In this document: piece after piece, positions 16,219 to 24,638 of the stretch | Numbering within the stretch: the stretch's first letter is position 1 | Layout: the number at the start of each line of letters is the position of its first letter | DNA from: Oscillospiraceae bacterium | GTDB taxonomy: Bacteria > Bacillota > Clostridia > Oscillospirales > CAG-272 | Assembly (NCBI GenBank): GCA_015063395.1 | Contig: SVUF01000003.1 | Span: 1-43,948 of the forward strand | Reading direction: 5' to 3' | DNA length: 43,948 bases | Program-made: the position numbers and the translations under genes | Notes under the pieces: generated by a model | Database searches by the model: none | Told to the model about the DNA's origin: nothing | The model's input: only the letters and a program-made list of their open reading frames with translations

Positions 16219-19200
16219 TTACTTAACATCCTTGAAGAACGCCGCCACTGTCCAGTCAGCGTGGTCGTTTGTGTTTCCGCCATATGTTCCCTCATAGGCA
16301 TAGAGCTTTATTTCCTCAGCACCCTTAGGAATATCAATGTCAAATATATAGTGCTGACCGATCTTTATAAGGGACGAGCTGTCAACAAGCTCTCCGTCGA
16401 TATAGACAAAGAACATCATTGTATTCATTCCCGACATTTCAAGGTCGCATCCCGCAACAGCAAGGAATTTTTCCGCACCCTTGGGAATATCCATTACAAT
16501 TTCCGAGTTTGCGTGAGTTCCGATTCCATGGCTGAATTTCTTACCCGCAAGTGTCAGGGGATTTCCGTTTACGGATTTATCCTTCTTGATGCTTCCCCAA
16601 CCTATTGTTGCAGTTTTCCATTCTATATCCGTTGCAAATGTATCAACGGTCTTTTCCGACCAGAATATAAACTCCTCGGATATCTCCGCATAGCATACTC
16701 CCTCATAGGCAAGGTACGCCTTGAGTGTCATATAGTAGCCGTCATATTCAGGAACGGTAAATTCCTCGATCTTTACCGCATCCTTAAATTCGGAGCCTGC
16801 GCCGATGGATACATATACCGAAGGCTTATCAAATGGGCTTGCGGTAAACTCAACCTCCACGCCCTCTCCTGCGGTTATTACCTTGCAGGTCTTGCTTGAG
16901 AATGTTAAGGTGGGCTCAACATCATAGTTTGACATACTTCCGAGGTTATAAACATTTTTATATCCAAGCTTGATCATTGCTTCAACCGCCTGTGTCGAAC
17001 GCTTTGCCGCCGAGCAATATACGATCACCGCCTGCTCCTTATTGGCAACAAGCTTTTCAACATCGGTAGCAATTTTTGAATAATCAAGGTTCAGCGCACC
17101 CTCGATGTGACCTCTTGCATATTCCTCGGGAGTTCTTACATCAAGAAGAACCGCACCCTTGGAAACAAGATGCTTTGCGCCCATGGGTCCGATACCGTAA
17201 TCGGAATTTGAAGCATATGCAACCTCACATTCGGTATTCTTACAAAGAGGCACATTACCCTTCCAAAGATATGCGCATACCCTTCCTTCAAAGCTTTTTC
17301 CTGCATTAAAGGTTGCCTTTACAGTTTGTGCCTTTTTAGCACCTACCTCCAAGGTCTTAAATTCAAGCAATGCTCCGTTTTTGTCCTCAAGAGCAAATAT
17401 TACACTTGCGCCCGCAGAAAGAGAGATGGCATTTACGGAAACCTCAAGCTCTTCTCCGTTATAGTCAATTTTAGGATTGCCGAGACTGCTCTTTGTAACC
17501 TTCATGGAAAGAGCAACACCCTCAACATTTACACTGTCACTGCTGCCCAGACTGTCAACAACAGTCCACTTTACATAAGCTGTTGTGGGAATATCACTGG
17601 AATATGTAAAGGTCAAAAGCTTGTCGACCTTCTGCTCTCCTCCGCCCTTAACGCTAAAGGACTTCTGCACCTTGCCGCCTATGATCAGCTCGATTTTGAT
17701 ATTGGCGGAATAGCTTCCTATGGGAAGGTACAGTGTTCTCTCGTTTTGATCGCATGGTGTTGACAGAAGCATATATGCACCCTTGCCTCGAACACCTATG
17801 CCCGACGTAGAGGTCTTTACAGGCGTGCTTCCGTTACCGTTGGTCCAGCTGTATGTCGCCGCCGCATTTCCGTAGGTACAGTATGAGCCCTCATAGCTGA
17901 GCTGGATCTCTCCCGAACCGTTTCTCATTTTGGTAGTTTCGGTATCTCCGAAATGCACCCAATCGTATTTTCCAAGTGTTGTAAGGTTTATAAGCTTCGG
18001 CTTGCCTTCAAGCTTTGCCTCAAACACAGGGGTGGAGCCGTCCTCCACAAAAATGTCATTCTTTTCGTCCTCAAGGGGTATATCAATTCCCTCGGCGCTT
18101 AAAACAACAGTACCGTGAGCAGGGATCGTTACCTTATATGTTTCTCCCACGGGAATATCCGAATGTGACCAAAGATCGCGAAGCTTTACTACGTTTTTAA
18201 GACCAAGATCCTCAAAGGAAACAACAACGGTTTTGCTTTCGTTGCTTCTGTTGAGAAGGGCGATGGCTTTCTTTCCGGAGTCGGCAGAGCCAAGATCCTT
18301 TGTCCACGCTTCAACATCTCCGTATGTTTTAGCAACCGTTGCCTGAATACATGCAGGATCCTGATTCAGCGCTATAAGCTCTGCATTGGATATGATGGAA
18401 AGAGTTTCATCGGAAATACTGTTGAGGTCCATTCCGAGCATAAGAGGTGTTGACATCATGCACCACATGGAAAAGTGGGATTTATCCTCCTCATATGTCA
18501 TACCGTTTCCGACCTGCATCATATCAAGGTCATTTACATGACCCGGAGTGGTATATTTTGCAAGGGATTTGATATTGTCAAGCTGTTCAAGAACTGCGCC
18601 GAAATTGTTGAAGATATCTCCGCCCGTTCTCCATGAGTCCGCAACATCAGTTACCCATTCTCCCGGGAATGACCAACAGCATACATTGTATATCTTGTCG
18701 TCTCCCGTTTCCTTTTCAATTTCTTTTACTATATTTCCTATAGCCGTATATCTCTGCTGCTTTGAAAGTCCCTGACGGATACCTCCGCACCAGTCTACCT
18801 TGATGAAGTCATAGCCCCATTCAATAAGATAACGGCGAAGGTCCTCTTCGTCATGCCCGTAAAGTCCTACGTTAAAGTTGTTGACCTCGTTATCGGAAGC
18901 CCAACCGCAAGTATACGAGCCTGCGTCGGTATAGATACCTGCATAGAAGCCCATATCGTGAAGGGTATCTGCAAGAGCCTTCATTCCCGATGGAAATCTT
19001 GTTGTATTGATGTTTACAAGTCCGTCCTCGCCTCTGCCGTTCTGCCAACCGTCATCAACGTTGACAAAAACATAGCCAAGCTCCTGCAGTCCAAGCTCCT
19101 TGAGCTTTATTGCCTGTGAAAGTATGGATTCTTCTGTTATATCTGTTCTGTAAGCATTCCATGATGCCCAGCCCATGATCGGTGTTTTCCTTGAGTTCAC

Positions 19201-19308
19201 CTCATCATCGGCATATGACGTAACCAATGAAGCCGGCGCAAGAGGAAGGATCATGGAAACAAGACAAATTAGCGAAATTATAGCTTTTGACACTCTGTTA
19301 ATCCTCAT
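16219..19308 (-). CDS. Secreted GH27 alpha-galactosidase with rhodanese and NPCBM domains
   Basis: The 1029-residue protein has a Sec signal at about 1-34. Residues 41-410 are a GH27 catalytic domain: PIMGWASWNAY, VNVDDGW, the nucleophile in FIKVDWCGG (Asp172) and the acid/base in DSWRTGGD (Asp231), followed by the C-terminal beta domain. Residues 425-605 look like a beta-sandwich. Residues 706-798 are a rhodanese domain with LLDVRTPEEYARGHI and the active loop CSAAKRS (Cys765). Residues 897-1029 form an NPCBM-type carbohydrate-binding domain (FSHGIGTHANSEI). It should cleave terminal alpha-galactosides outside the cell. The rhodanese insertion is unexpected in a secreted glycosidase. Its ATG overlaps the TGA of the upstream lipoprotein gene. 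Confidence 0.92.
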   Translation of the reverse strand: MRINRVSKAIISLICLVSMILPLAPASLVTSYADDEVNSRKTPIMGWASWNAYRTDITEESILSQAIKLKELGLQELGYVFVNVDDGWQNGRGEDGLVNINTTRFPSGMKALADTLHDMGFYAGIYTDAGSYTCGWASDNEVNNFNVGLYGHDEEDLRRYLIEWGYDFIKVDWCGGIRQGLSKQQRYTAIGNIVKEIEKETGDDKIYNVCCWSFPGEWVTDVADSWRTGGDIFNNFGAVLEQLDNIKSLAKYTTPGHVNDLDMMQVGNGMTYEEDKSHFSMWCMMSTPLMLGMDLNSISDETLSIISNAELIALNQDPACIQATVAKTYGDVEAWTKDLGSADSGKKAIALLNRSNESKTVVVSFEDLGLKNVVKLRDLWSHSDIPVGETYKVTIPAHGTVVLSAEGIDIPLEDEKNDIFVEDGSTPVFEAKLEGKPKLINLTTLGKYDWVHFGDTETTKMRNGSGEIQLSYEGSYCTYGNAAATYSWTNGNGSTPVKTSTSGIGVRGKGAYMLLSTPCDQNERTLYLPIGSYSANIKIELIIGGKVQKSFSVKGGGEQKVDKLLTFTYSSDIPTTAYVKWTVVDSLGSSDSVNVEGVALSMKVTKSSLGNPKIDYNGEELEVSVNAISLSAGASVIFALEDKNGALLEFKTLEVGAKKAQTVKATFNAGKSFEGRVCAYLWKGNVPLCKNTECEVAYASNSDYGIGPMGAKHLVSKGAVLLDVRTPEEYARGHIEGALNLDYSKIATDVEKLVANKEQAVIVYCSAAKRSTQAVEAMIKLGYKNVYNLGSMSNYDVEPTLTFSSKTCKVITAGEGVEVEFTASPFDKPSVYVSIGAGSEFKDAVKIEEFTVPEYDGYYMTLKAYLAYEGVCYAEISEEFIFWSEKTVDTFATDIEWKTATIGWGSIKKDKSVNGNPLTLAGKKFSHGIGTHANSEIVMDIPKGAEKFLAVAGCDLEMSGMNTMMFFVYIDGELVDSSSLIKIGQHYIFDIDIPKGAEEIKLYAYEGTYGGNTNDHADWTVAAFFKDVK

Positions 19309-19829
19309 GACTGACCTCCTGAATAAAAATATGTATACTCTCCGCCGTCGAATGAAATTTTAATGGCAAAATCGGTGATTTCCTCATCGATTGTAACTGC
19401 AACAGTGCCCTTTCCCCTGTTATCAACAGAGATCTGAGCAATATCCACTATAAGATCCGGCTCCTCCTGCCATTTGCTATTAGTTGATGAGCCCTTGAAC
19501 ACAACTACGCCAAGCTCGGTGTTTTTGAGCCCTATCGTTACAACATTGATCGTACAGGTGCTTCCATTGCGCCTGCACTCCATAGTATCAACCTTCTTTT
19601 CTGTTGAAGTATCCGTTGGCTCAGGGGACGGATCAACGGACGGTGACGGGGTGGCATCGGCAGTATCCGATGGTGTCGGCGTTGTATCCTCCGTAGTTTT
19701 TGGTATATTTGTAGGTGTTTTCGTTGGCAATGCAGTGGGTGCCGATGTTGTTTCCTTTGGTGTATTATCGCAGGAAACAAGAAGCAGTGCCATGACCAAC
19801 AGTAAAAGCAGTGCTGTGATCCTTTTCAT
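19305..19829 (-). CDS. Small lipoprotein with Thr/Pro-rich linker
   Basis: The protein has 174 residues from the ATG at 19829 (MKRITALLLLLVM), which follows GGAGG; the track start at 19889 lies in the promoter. The lipobox LLVSC gives a lipid-anchored Cys near residue 20. A linker of about 60 residues rich in Thr, Pro and Ser follows, then a domain of about 90 residues with CRRNGSTCTINVV (two Cys that could pair) and a beta-strand-rich end. I recognise no family. It is translationally coupled (ATGA overlap) to the alpha-galactosidase, which suggests a surface role with it, such as substrate capture; that is inference. Confidence 0.75.
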   Translation of the reverse strand: MKRITALLLLLVMALLLVSCDNTPKETTSAPTALPTKTPTNIPKTTEDTTPTPSDTADATPSPSVDPSPEPTDTSTEKKVDTMECRRNGSTCTINVVTIGLKNTELGVVVFKGSSTNSKWQEEPDLIVDIAQISVDNRGKGTVAVTIDEEITDFAIKISFDGGEYTYFYSGGQS

Positions 19830-19860
19830 TCTGAACCTCCTAAGTTTTTTCTTTATATAA

Positions 19861-19889
19861 AGTATAAAACTTTTTTGGTCATTTGTCAA
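19861..19889 (-). promoter_or_regulatory. SigA-type promoter of the lipoprotein-alpha-galactosidase operon
   Basis: On the minus strand there is a consensus TTGACA, a 17-bp spacer and TATACT, about 30 bp before the lipoprotein start. I saw no catabolite-repression (cre) box. Confidence 0.8.
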
Positions 19890-20000
19890 TACGCGAGCCC
19901 TTTAGATAACTTTATATTTTATATAAAATCACTCAAATACTCAATCATCAATGGCAATCCTTACAAAATCGCCTTGTTTTGTGCATGTTCACTCATATCA

Positions 20001-20018
20001 ATATATATATATATATAT
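20001..20018. repeat. AT dinucleotide run
   Basis: Nine uninterrupted AT units lie in the spacer between two divergent genes, upstream of the plus-strand promoter. The run could easily melt or vary in length. Confidence 0.8.
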
Positions 20019-20040
20019 AGATTTTATATGGTTTTTGATA

Positions 20041-20070
20041 TTGACTTTGACTGCTCCGCGGTGATATAAT
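20041..20070 (+). promoter_or_regulatory. SigA-type promoter of the 20112 membrane-protein gene
   Basis: A TTGACT, an 18-bp spacer with a GC-rich CTCCGCGG core and a consensus TATAAT preceded by TGA lie 41 bp before the start. Confidence 0.65.
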
Positions 20071-20111
20071 TTAGAAAAATACCCTATTATATAATAATGG
20101 AAGGAGAAATT

Positions 20112-20753
20112 ATGAACACAACCAATCAGACACAGGCAACACCTGTAAACAAGTCCGAAAACGTACTTGCGGGCATCGTGGGAGCTTTCCTTTTCGCTCT
20201 TGTAGGAGGAATTCTGTGGTTTATACTTGACAGAGTCGATTTTGTTGCAGGTATCAGCGGAATCGTCGGAGTAATTGCCGCAAACCGCGGATATACATTT
20301 TTTGCAAAGGGTTCAAGCAAAAAAGGCATCATCATTTCCAGCATCATCGCAATCCTTGTTCTTGTATTGGCATGGTATCTCTGCTTCTCTCTTGATCTTT
20401 ATCAAGCACACGAGGGATGGTACGCAGACGGCGAGATAGACTATATGCCCACATATTTTGAGTGTGTAGCAAGCGGATATTTGTTTTTTAGCGATGCAGA
20501 GATCGCGTTTTCCTACATAAAGATCCTGCTTATAGGTCTTGCTCTTGCAGTGGTTTCAACGATCCCCACATTCAAGCAGCTTATGCAAAACCAAAAGATT
20601 GCAAATGAAGCTCCCATTGAAGCGGACTACACCTACAATACAGCATCAAACACAGAAACCCCTGAAACAGCAAACGAAGAAAAAGCTGAAAACGGTGAGA
20701 CTGACAAGGAAGAACCAAAGCAGGAAAACGCCGAAAACGGCGAAAGCAACTGA
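20112..20753 (+). CDS. Four-span membrane protein with acidic tail, unknown
   Basis: The protein has 213 residues from the ATG at 20112, which follows AAGGAGAAA; the track start five codons upstream is within the ribosome binding site. Four membrane segments occupy roughly residues 20-40, 45-65, 75-95 and 135-155. A loop with YQAHEGWYADGEIDYMP lies between the third and fourth. The last 45 residues are a hydrophilic Glu/Asn/Thr-rich tail. I do not recognise the family. It has its own promoter and terminator, so it is a single-gene unit. Confidence 0.75.
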   Translation: MNTTNQTQATPVNKSENVLAGIVGAFLFALVGGILWFILDRVDFVAGISGIVGVIAANRGYTFFAKGSSKKGIIISSIIAILVLVLAWYLCFSLDLYQAHEGWYADGEIDYMPTYFECVASGYLFFSDAEIAFSYIKILLIGLALAVVSTIPTFKQLMQNQKIANEAPIEADYTYNTASNTETPETANEEKAENGETDKEEPKQENAENGESN

Positions 20754-20774
20754 CCAAAAGTATCAAAATACACA

Positions 20775-20805
20775 AAATCACTGTCACGCCGACAGTGATT
20801 TTTTT
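20775..20805 (+). terminator. Terminator of the 20112 gene
   Basis: AAATCACTGTC pairs perfectly with GACAGTGATTT around ACGCC, followed by TTTT. Confidence 0.9.
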
Positions 20806-20837
20806 GCGTATTTTTCGGCTTTATTTTACAAAAACCA

Positions 20838-20866
20838 TTGATTTATTAACAATTATGTGTTATTAT
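20838..20866 (+). promoter_or_regulatory. Probable promoter of the phosphofructokinase gene
   Basis: A TTGATT, a 17-bp spacer and TATTAT; an overlapping TATAAT three bases later would give a 20-bp spacer. The choice between them is uncertain. The leader to the ATG is about 70 nt. Confidence 0.45.
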
Positions 20867-20941
20867 AATCGTTGGTGTATAAATAAACACCTCAAAAAAG
20901 TAAACAATAATAAAAATAATAGAAAAGGTTAGGTATTCACT

Positions 20942-22189
20942 ATGACACTTAAAGGCGCATGTATAATCGGTCAGTCAGGCGGCCCTACTTCCGTAATTAA
21001 CGCAAGTGCTTACGGTTGTATCAAGACCGCTCTTGAAAACGAAAACATCACTGCAGTTTACGGTGCTCTCAACGGCATCAAGGGAGTTCTTGATGACAAT
21101 CTCATCGACATGGGTAAGGAAGACCCCGCAGAACTCGAGCTTATGAAGTACACACCCTCCTCTGCTCTCGGCTCATGCCGTTACAAGCTTAAGGATCCCG
21201 ATGTTGATCCCACAGATTACAACCGTATTCTTGAGATCTTCAAAAAGTACAACGTTCGTTACTTCTTCTACAACGGCGGTAACGACTCCATGGACACATG
21301 TAACAAGATCAGTAAGTTCATGCTCAAGAACGGATATGAGTGCCGCGTAATGGGTATTCCCAAGACAATCGACAACGACCTTGCAGGAACAGACCACTGC
21401 CCCGGCTACGCTTCCGCAGCAAAGTATATCGCAACATCTCTCATGGAGATCTACCACGACGCAAGAGTTTACGACACAGGAATGATCACTGTTGTTGAGA
21501 TCATGGGTAGAAACGCAGGTTGGCTTACAGCTTCCGCTTCTCTCGCTTGCGCAAAGGGCAACGGCCCCGACCTCATTTACTGCCCTGAGAATGATTTTGA
21601 TATGGATACATTCATCAACGAGGTAACTGAGATCTACAACAAGAACAAGAAGTGTATCGTTGCTGTTTCCGAGGGTATCCACGACAAGAACGGCAAGTAC
21701 ATTTCCGAATACGGCAACGACCTTGGAAACGCTACAGACGGATTCGGTCACGCTCAGCTCGGCGGTCTTGCAACATACCTTGCTTCTGTTCTCAAGGAAA
21801 AGACAGGCGCAAAGGTTAGAGGCATTGAGCTCAGCCTTCTCCAGAGATGTGCTGCTCACTCTGCTTCCCAGACAGATATCGAGGAGTCATTCTCCGCAGG
21901 TAAGGCAGCTGTTGAAAACGCAACTGCAGGTGTTACAGACAAGATGGTAGGCTTTGAGAGAACATATGTGGACGGCAAGTACGTTTGCAACATCAAGCTC
22001 TTTGACCTCAGCATCGTTGCTAACACAGAAAAGAAGATTCCTGCTGAATGGTTCAACGCTGAAAAGAACGGCATGACAGAGGCGTTTGTTGAATACGCAC
22101 TTCCTCTCATTCAGGGCGAGACACAGCTCAAGAAGGAAGACAGCCTTCCCAGATTTGTAAAGCTCAAGAAGGTTAAGGCTACTGTTTAA
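20942..22189 (+). CDS. pfp: PPi-dependent 6-phosphofructokinase
   Basis: The 415-residue protein has the PFK fold signatures QSGGPTSVINAS, NGIKG, MGIPKTIDNDL and MGRNAGWL. Where ATP enzymes have GGDGS it reads GGNDS, which puts Asp at the position of E. coli Gly104, and it has Lys in PKTIDND. Both changes are the known markers of PPi-dependent PFKs, which phosphorylate fructose 6-phosphate reversibly. The Asn in place of the first Asp is seen in a clostridial subgroup, as far as I recall. Codons look strongly selected (uniform AAG, AAC, CTC/CTT), fitting high expression in glycolysis. A strong terminator follows. Confidence 0.85.
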   Translation: MTLKGACIIGQSGGPTSVINASAYGCIKTALENENITAVYGALNGIKGVLDDNLIDMGKEDPAELELMKYTPSSALGSCRYKLKDPDVDPTDYNRILEIFKKYNVRYFFYNGGNDSMDTCNKISKFMLKNGYECRVMGIPKTIDNDLAGTDHCPGYASAAKYIATSLMEIYHDARVYDTGMITVVEIMGRNAGWLTASASLACAKGNGPDLIYCPENDFDMDTFINEVTEIYNKNKKCIVAVSEGIHDKNGKYISEYGNDLGNATDGFGHAQLGGLATYLASVLKEKTGAKVRGIELSLLQRCAAHSASQTDIEESFSAGKAAVENATAGVTDKMVGFERTYVDGKYVCNIKLFDLSIVANTEKKIPAEWFNAEKNGMTEAFVEYALPLIQGETQLKKEDSLPRFVKLKKVKATV

Positions 22190-22211
22190 TCATTATTATA
22201 AAGCTTAAAAG

Positions 22212-22254
22212 AAAGCTCCCCGACAGATTTAGGTCTGTCGGGGAGCTTTTGTTT
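22212..22254. terminator. Strong bidirectional terminator between pfp and mntP
   Basis: AAAGCTCCCCGACAGA pairs perfectly with TCTGTCGGGGAGCTTT (16 bp) around a 6-nt loop, with TTGTTTT on the plus side and an A-rich lead that gives U on the minus side. It serves both convergent genes. Confidence 0.95.
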
Positions 22255-22259
22255 TATAA

Positions 22260-22847
22260 TTATAAAATTCCCGTTATGAATATTTCTATTCCGATAAAGA
22301 TCAAAATTGCGCCGCCGAATACGGATGCCTTGTTTGAAAGATGTGTTCCAAACTTCTTTCCTATACAAATTCCCGCAAAGCAAATGACAAAGGTCACAGA
22401 TGCAATTATAATGGCGCTTATAAACGCCTCAATAAAATTATAATCAGAAATTGTAAAGCCAACGGACAGGGCATCAATTGATGTTGCAACCCCCTGTACC
22501 AAAAGCGCTCCGAACCCAAGCTTTGCACAGCAGCAATCCCTGTCCTTCTCTTCGCCGCAGGGCTTACACTTCAGCCCCTCGAAAAGCATTTTTCCACCGA
22601 TGAATGAAAGGAGCGCAAGAGCGATCCACGGAATAAATTTTTGAAAAGCCTCAAAATATGTTGCAAGAGTATGTACGCAAGCCCAGCCAATCAATGGCAT
22701 CATTCCCTGAAATACTGCAAATACACCTGCGACCAATGTCATTTTAAGCTTGGACATCTTCGATTCATTAAGTCCGTTGGCAAGGGACACGGAAAAAGCA
22801 TCCATCGCAAGACCGAGACCGATCAGTATACTGTTATAAATCAACAT
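22260..22847 (-). CDS. mntP: Manganese efflux pump MntP
   Basis: The protein has 195 residues from the ATG at 22847 (MLIYNSILIGLGLAMDAFSVSLANG), which follows AGAGGAAA; the track start 12 codons upstream is less likely. Six membrane helices and the paired motifs AMDAFSVSLANG and SIDALSVGFTIS are diagnostic of MntP (DUF204), which exports Mn2+. A central loop with CKPCGEEKDRDCCC is unusually Cys-rich and might sense metal. I looked for a yybP-ykoY manganese riboswitch upstream; the spacer is too short and I see none. Confidence 0.93.
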   Translation of the reverse strand: MLIYNSILIGLGLAMDAFSVSLANGLNESKMSKLKMTLVAGVFAVFQGMMPLIGWACVHTLATYFEAFQKFIPWIALALLSFIGGKMLFEGLKCKPCGEEKDRDCCCAKLGFGALLVQGVATSIDALSVGFTISDYNFIEAFISAIIIASVTFVICFAGICIGKKFGTHLSNKASVFGGAILIFIGIEIFITGIL

Positions 22848-22875
22848 AATTATATTTCCTCTTTGATGACAAATA

Positions 22876-22913
22876 CAAAGCAATCAAGATCATTGCTTCT
22901 CCCGATTGCTTTG
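22876..22913 (-). terminator. Hairpin downstream of the FIVAR lipoprotein
   Basis: On the minus strand CAAAGCAATC pairs perfectly with GATTGCTTTG around an 18-nt loop, followed by TATTTGT. The loop is large and the U-tract poor, so termination may be partial and mntP may receive read-through. Confidence 0.5.
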
Positions 22914-22936
22914 CATTATTTATTAATATATATCCG

Positions 22937-24535
22937 TCAGATGCTTACAGACGCTGTGATCTCAATGCTTGTCAAAACCTTTGACAGCATATCGTGGTTG
23001 ATCTTCAACTCATATCCGCCAAGGGCATCCTTATATAAGAACACATTGTCACTGCCCTCAACATAGTACTTTGTGGGATTTGCACCCATAGCATCAATTA
23101 CCTGATCCTCGTCACACATAAGGTCAAGTGCGCCCAACGCTGCGAAATTCACAAGATCGGCAGGAGTTGATGTCTCGCTTCTCTCAATTGTGACAGAATT
23201 TCTCTTGAACACAACAATGCTTGTGTCTGCAAGCTTCACAACCAAGCCCTCGTCAATAGTGCCTGAAAATTCAATCACCGCCGTATTGTCCGCACTTGTA
23301 ACGATGGAGACAAATGCTTCGGGATCCGCAAAATAATCCTTAAGACCGATGACTGCATTTCCGATCCTGAAGGAATATGACGAGAAATCGAAATCGGTTT
23401 TGCCTGTTCCAATGATGATCACATACTCAAGCTCCTCAACAGCCTTGTTGATCGCCGCTATAGCCGCCTTCAAGGAAGCAGTTGTGGACTTTGAGGAATT
23501 GTATTCATCAATTGCAGAATTTATTACCTCATTGAGATTTTCATAGCTTGATTCTGTAAAATAATCCCCGTGGGCAAGATACTTTTCCTGTGTATCAATT
23601 ACAAGATCATAAAGCTGCTTTCTGATGTCCGAGCCCTCAAGCGAGTTCACCGCAAGGATAAGCTCAGCTTTAACGTCATCAAGCTGTTTTTGACTCATAT
23701 CATCGCTTTCAATGGCTTCACGTGCTTTTACAATTGCTTCGTGGAGTGCCTTATACGAAGCCTCGGAATAGTATACCGATGAAGGAATTCCATCAACAGT
23801 TCCGTTGTAAAGCTTTGATGCCTTGTCATATTCCTCGGAAAGAGCATCTGTATTGCCTCTGAGTGTAAGCTTTTCAATTGCAGATCTCAGCTGAGTTACA
23901 CAAAGCTGGATCTCCGCCTTACAGTCAGCAACCTCATCGGGACTTTCTGCCTTGTTCGCCTTATCAATGAGAAGCTGAGCCGCATTGTAAAGAAGAATAT
24001 AATTATTATAGGTGCTTGCCGTGTACTTGGATTCCTCAACATTAAAGATCATGAGCTGCTCAAGCTCACTGACATCCGCCTTTGGAATCAATGCCTCAAT
24101 TTTATCAGTCAATGATTTTATCGCACTGTTTACAGAGCTTTGTCTTGAGTTCTTATTGTTGAAAACCTCTCTTGCCGCTGCATAGGCATCAAGATACTGT
24201 GCGTAGCTTTCAACGGTGTATTTTTCCGCCTCATAGCTTTGAGCCAACAGTCCTTCCAGCACGGAAAAATTTGCTCTTTTTACAAGACCGTTGATTGCTG
24301 AGTTAAGCTCCTTTGTAGCATTGTTTATCTTGGTTTCCGTTGTGCCTGTGTCAGCAAGAACCGCCACGGCTTCGTCGTATTTTTGCTTATATACTGCATA
24401 GGATTCCTCAGTATAATCCTCTTTATTGACCTCTATGTCGATTACTGCCTGAAGCTCCGATTTATCGAGACCGCCGCATGATGCCAGCAAGAAAAGCAGT
24501 GCAGACACCAAAACCAAAAGTATTACTTTCTTCAA
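22937..24535 (-). CDS. Lipoprotein with five FIVAR-type repeats
   Basis: The 532-residue protein starts at TTG after GGAGG. The signal ends LLASC (Cys20), so it is lipid-anchored on the cell surface. Residues about 25-375 contain five helical repeats, each with a Y/F-[TS]-x-x-[ST]-Y core (DYTEESY, KYTVESY, KYTASTY, YYSEASY, YFTESSY) about 65-85 residues apart. These match the FIVAR module, a small helical bundle found in surface proteins and glycosidases that bind host or cell-wall polymers. The last 150 residues form a beta-rich domain I do not recognise. A strong promoter drives it alone. An adhesin or spacer role is inferred. Confidence 0.82.
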   Translation of the reverse strand: MKKVILLVLVSALLFLLASCGGLDKSELQAVIDIEVNKEDYTEESYAVYKQKYDEAVAVLADTGTTETKINNATKELNSAINGLVKRANFSVLEGLLAQSYEAEKYTVESYAQYLDAYAAAREVFNNKNSRQSSVNSAIKSLTDKIEALIPKADVSELEQLMIFNVEESKYTASTYNNYILLYNAAQLLIDKANKAESPDEVADCKAEIQLCVTQLRSAIEKLTLRGNTDALSEEYDKASKLYNGTVDGIPSSVYYSEASYKALHEAIVKAREAIESDDMSQKQLDDVKAELILAVNSLEGSDIRKQLYDLVIDTQEKYLAHGDYFTESSYENLNEVINSAIDEYNSSKSTTASLKAAIAAINKAVEELEYVIIIGTGKTDFDFSSYSFRIGNAVIGLKDYFADPEAFVSIVTSADNTAVIEFSGTIDEGLVVKLADTSIVVFKRNSVTIERSETSTPADLVNFAALGALDLMCDEDQVIDAMGANPTKYYVEGSDNVFLYKDALGGYELKINHDMLSKVLTSIEITASVSI

Positions 24536-24571
24536 GGCTATAATACCTCCATTATTTTATATTATAAAATC

Positions 24572-24600
24572 AGTATATCACATCCGATATTTTTTGTCAA
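24572..24600 (-). promoter_or_regulatory. SigA-type promoter of the FIVAR lipoprotein
   Basis: On the minus strand there is a consensus TTGACA, a 17-bp spacer and TATACT preceded by TGA, 36 bp before the TTG start. Confidence 0.8.
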
Positions 24601-24638
24601 TAGACCTTCCTTTTCCCAAAAATGAACAATTATGAACT

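Noticed and set aside
16144-16899. A 251-codon plus-strand ORF antisense to the alpha-galactosidase
   Set aside because: It starts inside the rpmG promoter region and only mirrors the real gene; no domain and no ribosome binding site.
21173-21859. A 228-codon minus-strand ORF antisense to pfp
   Set aside because: It is a shadow frame made open by the biased codons of the phosphofructokinase.
22848-22936. Possible yybP-ykoY manganese riboswitch upstream of mntP
   Set aside because: The 89-nt spacer holds a terminator-like hairpin for the upstream gene and none of the expected conserved loop sequences.
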